Under the pieces are notes generated by a model that saw only the letters and a program-made list of their open reading frames with translations, made no database searches and was not told the DNA's origin. From CBDFGN01 sp965247065 (GTDB lineage Bacteria; Bacteroidota; Bacteroidia; Cytophagales; Cyclobacteriaceae): a stretch of 64,000 nucleotides of DNA. The first letter of the stretch is position 1. The number at the start of each line of letters is the position of its first letter. The stretch lies in contig CBDFGN010000005.1 in NCBI GenBank assembly GCA_965247065.1, positions 186,001 through 250,000 on the forward strand. Reading direction: 5' to 3'. Position numbers and translations under genes: made by a program. Positions 18,326-26,819 of the stretch are shown one piece after another.

Positions 18326-19056
18326 CTTGTCAATTGCTCAAGCAATTCCCCGGCTTTAGTAGAATACTTAAACTCAGCCTCCAGCAAACCTCTCAGCTCC
18401 CTCTTGGCTTTTTCTTCATTTCCCATCTTCAGCTGCGCTAGGACTTGATACCAACCGACATCGTGCTCCAAGATGCTACTACCAACCTGGTTCAGAGAGT
18501 GGTTCGCCGTCTCACCATCCCCACGGGCCAACTCGTTCACCCCATAATAGAGGAACACCAGGTCGGACACGTTTCCGGCTTCGACCACCTGCTCGAAAAG
18601 CACCGATGCCTCTTCGTATTCTTGACGGTTATACAGGGCCATGGCCTCGAGCAACTTAGGCCCCAGGTCCGCGGCGTCCCGAGAGGTAAGTACATCAGGA
18701 TAAGGTTCGAAATACCGGGTAAAGAGTTGCTGGGAGGTCGGTTTGTTAGTGAATTGCACAATGGCGATTACCGCCACGATCAGGGTAATGCATGCGGCCA
18801 CCAGGTGGCGACGATACTCCCGAATCCAGGGGACTGTGGGCTGGTCATCACGTCGGAGTACTTTTTGAATACTGGCCCTCAGCTTATCTATGTCGGGTTC
18901 ATTCAATCCCCGGGCCAGGTCCGCATGCAACCTTACTTCATTGGCAAATTTTAGATCCTGGGCTATCCGGGCTTCAAAGGCCAGCCTGTCCGGCTCGAGC
19001 ATTTGCCCAGCTAAATAGGCTTCAATTTGTTCAAACAACGCTTCCCTGCTTTCCAT
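18322..19056 (-). CDS. Membrane-anchored anti-sigma-like TPR protein
   Basis: 244 aa. The N-terminal 80 residues look like a cytosolic anti-sigma/zinc-finger-like region without the zinc motif (YLAGQMLEPDRLAFEARIAQDL resembles the start of many FecR/anti-sigma proteins). One membrane helix follows, HLVAACITLIVAVIAIVQF, near residues 84-102. The rest is a tetratricopeptide-like periplasmic part (LYNRQEYEEASVLFEQVV, FLYYGVNELARGDGETA). It starts four bases after the sigma factor stop and overlaps the TPR-CHAT start by four bases. Position and topology argue that it holds the ECF sigma factor until a periplasmic signal arrives; that is inference. Confidence 0.85.
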   Translation of the reverse strand: MESREALFEQIEAYLAGQMLEPDRLAFEARIAQDLKFANEVRLHADLARGLNEPDIDKLRASIQKVLRRDDQPTVPWIREYRRHLVAACITLIVAVIAIVQFTNKPTSQQLFTRYFEPYPDVLTSRDAADLGPKLLEAMALYNRQEYEEASVLFEQVVEAGNVSDLVFLYYGVNELARGDGETANHSLNQVGSSILEHDVGWYQVLAQLKMGNEEKAKRELRGLLEAEFKYSTKAGELLEQLTR

Positions 19057-19060
19057 GACT

Positions 19061-19648
19061 TTATTCCTCTATCTCTTTTTCTATATTGGTAAGCTCCTGA
19101 TACCGGCTGTCTTGTTTAACTAACCCTATCAGCACCTCCTTACAACTGAACTTTCGCTTGCGTGCGTAGCGCTCGCTGGAGTAGTTCATCTTCCTGGCAA
19201 TCTCCTTCATGGAATCGCCGGCAAAAAACAGTCTGAGAAGTTTTTGGCAGTCCTCTCCCAACTGGGCAAGGTATCGGTTCAGGATCAGGATTTTCTCATT
19301 TTCCTCAATGGTCTCCAGGGTGCTGGGGGTGAGATCCACGATCTCCATCTGAGATTCATCAAGTGGTACTTGCTTTGAATCTCTGCGAATGCGCTCCATC
19401 CACATATTCCGGCAGATGGCATAAATAAACGTGCTAAGCCGACAGTTAAGGGTTAGGGTCCCCGCCTGGTGTCTTCGGTAGACCACGATAAGGGCCTCCT
19501 GGAACAGGTCTTCAGCATCCTGTCGCATGCCCTTATTGGTTTCGACCAGCCGCAATACAGCCGGGAAGGCCAATTGTTGAATGGCCAGAAGTGAGTCCTG
19601 CTGATTTTGGGCTAATCCTTCCAGTAGTTTGGCGTCGATCAAGTTCAT
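19061..19648 (-). CDS. ECF-type RNA polymerase sigma factor
   Basis: 195 aa with sigma region 2 (DAEDLFQEALIVVYRRHQAG, then STFIYAICRNMWMERIRR) and sigma region 4 (LGEDCQKLLRLFFAGDSMKEIA and the recognition helix NYSSERYARKRKFSC). Regions 1.1 and 3 are absent, as in extracytoplasmic-function sigmas. It is first in the operon sigma, membrane TPR protein, TPR-CHAT protein. Its own promoter presumably lies in 19649-19780, downstream of the terminator closing the FecR-like gene. Autoregulation is usual for this class but is not visible here. Confidence 0.95.
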   Translation of the reverse strand: MNLIDAKLLEGLAQNQQDSLLAIQQLAFPAVLRLVETNKGMRQDAEDLFQEALIVVYRRHQAGTLTLNCRLSTFIYAICRNMWMERIRRDSKQVPLDESQMEIVDLTPSTLETIEENEKILILNRYLAQLGEDCQKLLRLFFAGDSMKEIARKMNYSSERYARKRKFSCKEVLIGLVKQDSRYQELTNIEKEIEE

Positions 19649-19786
19649 AGGTTAATTGCACAATGAAGAAAAATGTTACCCTGGTCGGGGCAGAAACTTT
19701 TCGGGAGCAATGGTGAATGAATCAATTTAGTTGAATGTCGAATAAAAATCAACACCACCTGTTCTGTCCAAAGCCGCTTAAACAGA

Positions 19787-19812
19787 AAAGCCGCCCCGAA
19801 GGGCGGCCTTTC
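19787..19812 (-). terminator. Rho-independent terminator of the FecR-like gene
   Basis: On the minus strand a GC stem ggccgccc, TTCG tetraloop, gggcggc is followed by TTTT. It lies 25 bases after the stop at 19837 and separates the two FecR-like genes from the sigma operon transcribed in the same direction. Confidence 0.85.
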
Positions 19813-19836
19813 ATTGCCAAACCTAAACCACTAAAA

Positions 19837-20745
19837 TTATTTCAGTTTGTTGCGCTCAATAAAGGCGTCATACATGGTCTTGAAGTCGTCCACTTGGGGA
19901 GAAAGCTCAATGGCCCTATGATAGCTTGCTGCAGCGTCAACCAGTAGATTCTGCTGCTCGAACAAAGATGCTTTCATGATTTCAGACAGAGAGCTTTGGC
20001 TGTTGTCGTTGGTAAGATCTTCAATCTTGGATTCAACTACCTTTCGCTCTTCCTCGGAGAGTCTCTTGATTCCGTAACTTTCGGACTTAACCTTGTCGCT
20101 TCCCTTTACGGCTACGTTAAGTATCAACAGCCTTTCACTGGCCAGTTCTGATTGGCTAAGATCAATCTCAATGCTATTTTCGGAGGTCAATTGGTCAAGT
20201 ACCACCTCGTCAAATACGTTTTTAAGAGTTACTTCATAAGTGGGACTCCCGTCAACGGCCTTCCATTGGATCATAGCATTCGATTCATAAACTTCGCTGG
20301 TCAACGGCATCATTACTTCAATTACATTGGAGTCTACCAGTTTGCGCTCGACAGCTCCGGTTACCTGCAGCTGGTCGCGTTTTGACTTTTCAGCATCGGA
20401 AAGCTTATTCAGTACAAAATCAGCATACTTACTGGTAGCTGAGGCGCTTTGGCCCTTCAATTCAGCCGCTAATTCGTTTACGTCAACCGATCCCGGAGAA
20501 GTCAGTTCAATAGTTCGTCCGCTAGTATGTACTAGTCCAACATAAGCGTTGTCGGCAACTCTTAACTCATCACCACTTTTCAAAACGGCACCAGTCTTGA
20601 CGGTTTTCCAGGCCATTTCTGAACCGGACCTTACTTCGCTTGCTCCTTTGTTGGCCAGGACCTTGAATACATACCCATTGTTGCTCTGGGCCATGGTCGT
20701 CATACATAAAATCAAGCAGATAAATAACGATTGCATAGTTTTCAT
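19837..20745 (-). CDS. Exported FecR-like/TPR protein, paralogue 1
   Basis: 302 aa, signal peptide ending TMAQ. Residues 26-90 form a FecR-like beta domain (KVLANKGASEVR, WKTVKTGAVLKSGDELRV, YVGLVHTSGRTIEL). A conserved SKYADFVLNK helix is followed by a beta-sandwich-like middle (AMIQWKAVDGSPTYEVTLKN) and one or two TPR-like helices at the end (FEQQNLLVDAAASYHRAIEL, then VDDFKTMYDAFIERN). There is no membrane helix, so the mature protein is free in the periplasm or surface. The same architecture recurs at 20932 and 62271. It is upstream of the ECF/CHAT operon but closed off by its own terminator. Confidence 0.88.
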   Translation of the reverse strand: MKTMQSLFICLILCMTTMAQSNNGYVFKVLANKGASEVRSGSEMAWKTVKTGAVLKSGDELRVADNAYVGLVHTSGRTIELTSPGSVDVNELAAELKGQSASATSKYADFVLNKLSDAEKSKRDQLQVTGAVERKLVDSNVIEVMMPLTSEVYESNAMIQWKAVDGSPTYEVTLKNVFDEVVLDQLTSENSIEIDLSQSELASERLLILNVAVKGSDKVKSESYGIKRLSEEERKVVESKIEDLTNDNSQSSLSEIMKASLFEQQNLLVDAAASYHRAIELSPQVDDFKTMYDAFIERNKLK

Positions 20746-20931
20746 GATAAGTATTTTTTGGTTTTAAACTTCAATAAATTAAAATTTTTCATTGTATATT
20801 TATATATATATACCTGGTTCACCTCCCAGGTAACCACATGTAATGCAAAAAATTATTAAAATGTTTATATATTAGTGCAAAAAGGATTTGGGTTATCCCG
20901 AAGGTTTTCTTTTAACTAATTGGGCAATAAA

Positions 20932-21840
20932 TTAATACAGGCGATTGCGCTCGATGAACGAGTCATACATTTCCTGGAAGTCTTTCACATCCGGTGATAG
21001 TTCTATCGCCTTTTCATAGCTGGATGACGCATTCATTAATAAGTTGTTTTCTTCAAAGAAGGCAGCCTTCATAACCTGGTTTATTGAACTTTCGCCATCA
21101 AGGGCAACATCCAATTCATTCAGATCTTTTTCGATACGTTCCGCGTCGTCGCCGCTCAGGGGTTTCAGGCCGTACTCGGCTGAGGTTATTGATTCATCCT
21201 CCTTCAGGAAGATCTCAAGAACAATCAATCGTTCATCGGAGAATTTAGGATCCTTTAAATCCACCGTAAGTTGGGTATTGGTGGTTTCTTGACGTACAAT
21301 CTCCTCATCGAAGATGTTTTCCATCACCACAACGTAGGTGTGTTCACCTTCCACCGGGGTCCATTTGACCATGGCCTCGGTGGTCATCACATCTACGTAG
21401 AGCGGAAGATTTGCCTTGATCGGCATTTTGGCCGCCGCTCTGGTGACAGCACCGGTAACCCTCAGATTGCTTTCCCTTTCTTCTTCGGTTTCGTCCATTC
21501 GGTTCGGAACAAAATCGGCGTACTTACTGACCACATTGGAGCCGGAGGATTTGATTTGGGCGGCCAGTTCATTGACTGTAATGAGACTTTCGTCTCTGAG
21601 TTCAACGGTTTTACCACTGGCATGTACCAAGCCCAAATAGGCGTCCTCGGACACCTTGATCTGGTCGCCGTCGTTAAGCCGGACACCGGCTTTGACAGGT
21701 ACCCAATTGCTGCCGGCGGTTCCTTTAACCTGGTTGGTACCTTTGCTGGCCAAAACCTTAAACACAAAGTCCTGACCGTTCGCGAGGTTGCCCACGCAAA
21801 GAAGCAAACCCAATAAGATAGCTGGAATTAAACGTTTCAT
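20932..21840 (-). CDS. Exported FecR-like/TPR protein, paralogue 2
   Basis: 302 aa from the ATG at 21840 (MKRLIPAILLGLLLCVGNLANGQ, a good signal peptide); the open frame extends 24 bases further to a TTG that is not needed. Domains match paralogue 1: FecR-like part with WVPVKAGVRLNDGDQIKV and YLGLVHASGKTVEL, the VSKYADFVPNR helix, a middle beta domain (TYVVVMENIFDEEIV), and the C-terminal helices ending DFQEMYDSFIERNRLY. It lies 186 bases upstream of paralogue 1 in tandem, in AT-rich spacing, consistent with local duplication followed by divergence. Confidence 0.88.
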   Translation of the reverse strand: MKRLIPAILLGLLLCVGNLANGQDFVFKVLASKGTNQVKGTAGSNWVPVKAGVRLNDGDQIKVSEDAYLGLVHASGKTVELRDESLITVNELAAQIKSSGSNVVSKYADFVPNRMDETEEERESNLRVTGAVTRAAAKMPIKANLPLYVDVMTTEAMVKWTPVEGEHTYVVVMENIFDEEIVRQETTNTQLTVDLKDPKFSDERLIVLEIFLKEDESITSAEYGLKPLSGDDAERIEKDLNELDVALDGESSINQVMKAAFFEENNLLMNASSSYEKAIELSPDVKDFQEMYDSFIERNRLY

Positions 21841-22588
21841 AGCGATATAGTTAGTTATCTTCAAAATTTTACAAAAAATCTAATTATTGTAACATAAAGT
21901 AAACAAAAACTATTCAAAAAGTCAAAAAAATATTCAAATATTTATATAAAAAAATGAGATTCGCTCCAAAAAGGCGGGAAGATGACCCTTGAAGGCATAA
22001 TATAGCCGAAAAAAATCTAACGGTTCATACTGAAGGAACTCAACCCAATTTCGGGTGGGGCCGCCCGGTACGGCTACCTGCAGTGGTCCCTGCCGCAACC
22101 AACATTATGGGCACCACCGCTTTTGCAAATGCTTATGCCATTAAATCGGGCATAATCGACGCAGATTGAGGCCCCTAAGATTTCAGTCCAAGACTAACCG
22201 CCGAGGGCCTCAAGCGCCGATGCCAAGAGTAGGATGGCAGCAAATTGCAGGTTCATAATGGTCCACCGAAATTACGGTGTGACGCCTCATTACGTTCTCT
22301 TGTCCTAATTCTTCATTGCTGCGGAGATTGCCAAGCCATGACGAGACCGAAGCGTCTCACGGACGTCATAAGAGCCTAACGATTCCCAGAAAGCTAAAGA
22401 CCAAAAAAATGTTATTGCTGAGGCTGATTGATCCAGCAACCGGTTTCACAAGTTATAGGGCAGCCCCTATTGGAAGCTCACCATCTGTGCCCAATTGGTA
22501 CTGCCAAGGTCTGCCGGTTTGACATCTAATTAGAAAATTCCTGGCAATGACCATTAATTGGCTCCTTCGGGCTGGTTTAGCAGCTTCC
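21841..22588. other. Long intergenic stretch, decayed
   Basis: About 750 bases between two divergently arranged genes. The first 130 bases are AT-rich and probably hold the promoter of the FecR-like gene. A minus frame near 22194-22257 reads MNLQFAAILLLASALEAL, an isolated signal-peptide-like start with nothing after it. A + frame near 22060-22170 reads VVPAATNIMGTTAFANAYAI without a start. These fit worn remnants. No RNA was recognised. Confidence 0.45.
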
Positions 22589-23399
22589 ATGGATCGGATG
22601 GAAGCTAAAATCTTTTTAACCTGCTTGCTCTTTGGGGGCCTTTGTTTGGGAGCAAGCGATTCACGGGGCCAGAAGAAATGGGAAGACGCTAAATGGAATC
22701 AATGGAAGGTTGCCTTATCCCCGTATTTCTGGTACATTGGATTTAACGGCACTGTCTCCAGAGCTCCGGCTACAACTGATGAGCCCGTTTCTCGTGAATG
22801 GGAAATCGATGTAGGTTTCAAAGACATCAAAGGCGCTTTGAAATTCGCTCTGATGCTGTCAGGAGAATACCAGGGTGCCAAAGCGTTGGTGCTTTTTAAT
22901 TTCACCTCTTTTATAATACAAGGGGAAGCTATCACCCCCCGGGATTTGGTTGTTCAGGATCTTGAAGGACGACTAGGTTTTGCCGCAGGTGAAGTATTTG
23001 GAGGCTATCGGTTTCTCTCTTCACATCCAAAACTAGATGTGGATGGAGATGCTGGATTAAAATTCTGGCATAACAGCATAAATCTGAAATCCCAAATCCT
23101 TGGCAACATACCGGTGGAGGGTGCCAGATCCATGGGATGGGTAGATCCGGCGTTGGGCCTCCGGGTAAAATATATTCCTCACCCCAGGGTTGAAACTCAT
23201 GTCTTACGGGGATTTCGGAGGTGGGATCATTGGCAGCAAACATAATGCTCAATATGTAGGCGGAGTTACTTATCGGTTTTCCAAGTTGTTTTTCATCATG
23301 TTGGAACATCGGTATTGGAGAGTTAGAGCCCCAAAGGAAGAGGCCATTTATACGGGGCGCATCAGTGGTTGGATTACCCGGATCGGGTTCCGCTTCTAG
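22589..23399 (+). pseudogene. Outer-membrane beta-barrel-like protein, frameshifted
   Basis: The N-terminus from ATG 22589 or 22598 gives a signal peptide (MEAKIFLTCLLFGGLCLG). It is followed by alternating amphipathic strands typical of a small porin-like barrel (ALSPYFWYIGFNGTV, ALVLFNFTSFIIQ, EVFGGYRFLSS). After VKYIPHPRVE the frame is lost; the next frame continues MSYGDFGGGIIGSKHNAQY and VGGVTYRFSKLFFIML, ending in the aromatic terminal strand WITRIGFRF. The switch is at about 23197, where gaaac in place of gaac (one extra A) restores a single reading. Combined length is about 270 aa. It lies just upstream of the tmRNA gene. Confidence 0.7.
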
Positions 23400-23652
23400 C
23401 CCTTTGGGCAACCCTTTTCAATGCTTTTTCTAGCTCAACCGAGGATATTTCCGGTCTGGATCTCGTAGCTCCATACCCTAGATTCCCGTATCATTAAGGG
23501 TAAGATCTTGTGGTTAAAAGTCGATAGGCTCTAGAGGAAGCGCTTTGCTGCTCCCTCTTTTTTGGTTCATGCCTGGCAACTCCGGGCAGGTTCTTCAATG
23601 TGATGGAAGTCCAAAATAACTATCTTTGCGCCTCCATCGTTCTTTATAATAT

Positions 23653-24014
23653 GGGGCCGACTGGAATTGACAGTAGGTCGAAGTTGTATGTAAGCATGCC
23701 GGGTCATGGTAGTCCTCCCGTAAAAAAGATCTGCCACACTTATAAATGGCGAAGAAAATTACGCCCTTGCTGCCTAATTGAGAATTAGATAGCTTGTGCC
23801 TCGCTAGCCTCCCGTTCTGCTGGTTAGCAATCGAGGCATCAATCGCGGAACTAGTTGTTGCAGGTCCGTGATGCAACAGCGAAACTAATCGCGGATACGG
23901 TTAGGATCAGGCCTGTTGTGTGCCTTACCTTACCCGACAATTAAACACCGACTAAGCGTGTAGAAAGCCTATGGCTTGCTTATCTGGACGAGGGTTCGAA
24001 TCCCTCCGGCTCCA
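23653..24014 (+). ncRNA. ssrA: Transfer-messenger RNA (tmRNA)
   Basis: The 5' end GGGGCCGACTGGAATTGACA pairs with the 3' end CGGCTCC A to form the acceptor stem. The T arm is GAGGG TTCGAAT CCCTC. The tag reading frame at 23748-23777 encodes GEENYALAA then TAA, very close to tags known from Bacteroidota. Pseudoknot-rich sequence lies between. The total of 362 bases is normal for a one-piece tmRNA, and CCA is not encoded. It rescues stalled ribosomes and marks the product for ClpXP/ClpAP. The 3' end of this gene is a common integration site, and broken sulfatase genes begin right behind it. Confidence 0.95.
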
Positions 24015-24094
24015 CGATCTTCATCTGCAACTATCTAATAATAAGTTAGTTACGATGCAGCTAGTTCTCTTACATACAGACTTACACGCAGGAT

Positions 24095-24747
24095 TTATTG
24101 AAAATCGGGAATTTTGACACTGCAAGGTGTAAATTCGGCAATCTTTTTAATGCCAAAGATTTCACCCAGATGAAACTTGCCGATGTATCCTGTTTTGTAC
24201 CCCAGCTTTTTCAGCTGTTGAGAAACATCCTTTGGGTTCGCAGGAATGAATTGTTATCCGATGCAATATCGGGTGCGGATGCCTGATGTATGTATTTGCC
24301 GGTGAGAAAGGAGCCCGCGAAGGCGAACAAACACCGGCATTAACAAATGCGTTGGGGAAAGACCACCCTTGCCCGGCCAGGCGGTCAAGATTGGGGGTTA
24401 GCAACAAACTGTTCTTATGCCCCATCCATTCGTGCCGGTGGTCATCGTTATCGCCCAGAAAGATAATAAGCGCATGATCGGCAACGCCCTTCGCTTCGAG
24501 GTGATCCATCAGGTCCCCGAGCGATTTATCCATGCCTTCAATCAGTGTGGCATAAGCCTGGACCAGATTGCTTTTTTCAGGGTCTTTATAATGTTCTGCA
24601 AAGCGCGGATCGGGAGGTATCCATCTGTCCCATATCATCCACGAGGAACACCATTATATTCGGACTTTCCTCTTGTTTCTCCCTGTTGCAGGATGCAAAT
24701 AGCAGGATAATGGCTGCAATGATGATGGCCGGCTTCATTGTTTTCAT
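24095..24747 (-). pseudogene. Chimeric sulfatase remnant (two sulfatases joined by deletions)
   Basis: Reading from 24747: lipoprotein signal (IILLFASC), the start of a sulfatase (NIMVFLVDDMG), then an abrupt jump to a C-terminal-half segment (RFAEHYKDPEK, AYATLIEGMDKSLGDLM, LIIFLGDN). That runs without a break into the start of a different sulfatase (DDHRHEWMGHKN, LLTPNLDRLAGQGWSFPNAF, AGVCSPSRA, the formylglycine motif). The frame then shifts and YKTGYIGKFHLGE appears in another frame before a TAA at 24095. Catalytic and C-terminal domains are therefore incomplete for both. At least two internal deletions and one frameshift are needed to explain it. Confidence 0.8.
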
Positions 24748-24754
24748 TGATTTC

Positions 24755-26196
24755 CTAATGTATTGCTGAATGGGATCCCACCACCGTCTCCTTCCAGGCC
24801 TCGTACTCCTTTTGCAGTCTTTCCACTATCTCCGGATACTCATTGAAAAGGTTCTGTGTTTCGGACGGATCCTCCAACAAATTGAACAGGCATGTGCTTT
24901 GGAGAGGCTCCGTCCGCTCGACGATCCCCTTGCAGGGACGCCTGCCGCTCGTACTACCCCAGTGCAACAGTTTCCAGTCCCCCGAGCGCACAGCGTAGCC
25001 ATCATTCCGGCGCCAGAAGATGCGTTCCTCAAAGGTTTCTGCCTGATTCTGGTTGAATGCTTCTGAGATCACCGAGCCGTCGAGTCCTTCCGGGATATCG
25101 ATACCCGCCACCTGGAGGCAGGTGGGGAGGATATCGAGCGTTGAGACTGGCCGTTCACTGACCGCGCCGGCGTTTGGTGCGCCCGGCCGGGATATAATAA
25201 AAGGAACCCGGATGCCGCCCTCCCAAAGGGTGAATTTGCTGCCGGCCAGCGGAAGGTTCCAGGCACCGGTCGTTGGCGGTCCGCCATTGTCTGAGAAGAG
25301 CATCACCACGGTGTTGTCTGCCAGGGACAGGTCCTCCAGCACATCCAGGACACGCCCGATGTTGTCGTCCAGGCAGTTAAGATTCGCCAGGTAATACCTG
25401 CGCATCTCGTCATCGGTAATCTCGCCCAGGGTGATGTACCTTTCAAACCAATCCTCGTAATTTCCCATCGTTCCGGGATCGTAATCGGGGATCTCTCTTA
25501 CCCGATATTTGTCCAGGTAGGGCCTGGGCACCTGGTGGATCAGGTGGTGAACCGAGTTGTAGGAGAGGGTGACAAAGAAGAGACCCTCCTGATGCCTTTT
25601 GAAGAAGTCGATGGCGGCGTCTGAGAAAATTTCAGTAGTGTAGCCTTCCTCGAAGCTTTTATACCCTTCATTGTGCATAAGCGGTCCTACAACGGCGCTA
25701 GGCCCCTTCGGATCGGGTGTCCGTTTTTCGATATCCTCCGACAGGAGAAAATAATCGTGCCCGTGCGCCGAGAATCCGAGGAATTCGTCATAACCGTGAT
25801 TCAGTGGGTATTCCGGAGTATTTTGATCGTGAAAACCTTTGCCGTAGTCGTTCTTGCCGAAGCGAGCCGTAGCATACCCGTTCGATTTCATGATTTCAGC
25901 GATGTTTCGAATACGCCCAGGCATCCCGGGTGCCCAGCCGGACTTAGGATCCCAGCGCTGCTGATACCGCCCGGTGTTCCATCCGGCACGTGAAGGACTG
26001 CACACGGGAGCCGTGGTATATATATGCCTGGGAAAAGAGGATACCCTGGGCTGCAATCCTGGTCGTCCGTAATGATAATCAGGAAATTGGGTTTGCCGGA
26101 TACCGGCCCTTGGGCCTCCACCAATGCCACAACGGCAGATATCAGCAGTACTGTTAACGCCAGGTTTCTTACCATACTTTTTACGGACATTGCCAT
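24755..26196 (-). pseudogene. Sulfatase (arylsulfatase-type), internal deletion and frameshift
   Basis: The 5' part has a signal peptide and KPNFLIIITDDQD, the first metal-binding strand of the alkaline phosphatase/sulfatase fold. About 30 expected residues (the TPNLDRLA segment) are missing. The remainder resumes in another frame with YTTAPVCSPSRAGWNTGRY, which holds the CxPSR formylglycine site. From there 430 residues look intact: FARFGKND-type lysine block, FFVTLSYNSVHH, MLFSDNGGPPTTGAW, and the C-terminal subdomain (YAVRSGDWKLLHWG). The lesion is at about 26040-26055. Such enzymes desulfate polysaccharides or sterols in the periplasm. It lies directly upstream of the chimeric sulfatase remnant. 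Confidence 0.8.
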
Positions 26197-26819
26197 CCGC
26201 TGCTTTTTAGTCCCCTTTAAGTTTTAAATAAATTTCAAGCACCAAACCCAATCCGTACGGCGTAATTGCCCTTACAAAATACGATAGTTACTTGAGGCAG
26301 TTTGGAACATTAAGATTTGAGAATTATTTAAGATTTGAGATTTGTCCCGATAACTATCGGGATGTGATTTCCATCTTTTGCAATGGGTAATGGATAATCG
26401 TTAATGGTTAATCGTTTCCTCCGCAAAGTTAGAAATTCTAAATTATGCGCAGCAGCGCATATACGCACTAATATCTAAATCCAAAATCCTAAATAATTTC
26501 CAAGCTCCAAGGTATGAATCCAAAACTAGATTCAGAGCATTACAGAGCCCGCTTTGAGTAACTCGGAGCTTCTTTGAGAATCTCTGTGCAATAGCCAATG
26601 AAACCTACAGATGACGCCATTGCTCTTAGCACTTTCTGAAAATTCTCAAAAAACATGACTTAACCAAAGTCACCATTGCGGGTGATCCTTCTCATTTACA
26701 ATCCCATCATACCGGTCTGTATTCCCCTTCCCTCAGCCCAATTACATTCCTCTAAAATCATCACGGTCACTTCAGGATTTAGGACTGCCCGGAATTTAAA
26801 TCATCTTATAGGTGAAGGG
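26197..26819. other. Intergenic stretch with small palindromes
   Basis: About 620 bases without a supportable gene. It contains tcccgat-aact-atcggga (26344-26361), a 7-bp palindrome common in Bacteroidota spacers, atgcgc-agca-gcgcat (26444-26459), and near-repeats of taatggataatcgttaatgg. Composition is AT-rich compared with the flanks. Nothing else is seen. Confidence 0.5.

Noticed and set aside
22316..22522. 68-codon + strand frame in the 22 kb spacer
   Set aside because: Composition and lack of any domain or signal make it a chance frame; at best decayed sequence.
23989..24014. What first looked like the 3' half of a broken tRNA at an attachment site
   Set aside because: The matching 5' acceptor lies 330 bases upstream with a tag reading frame between, so it is the end of an intact tmRNA.
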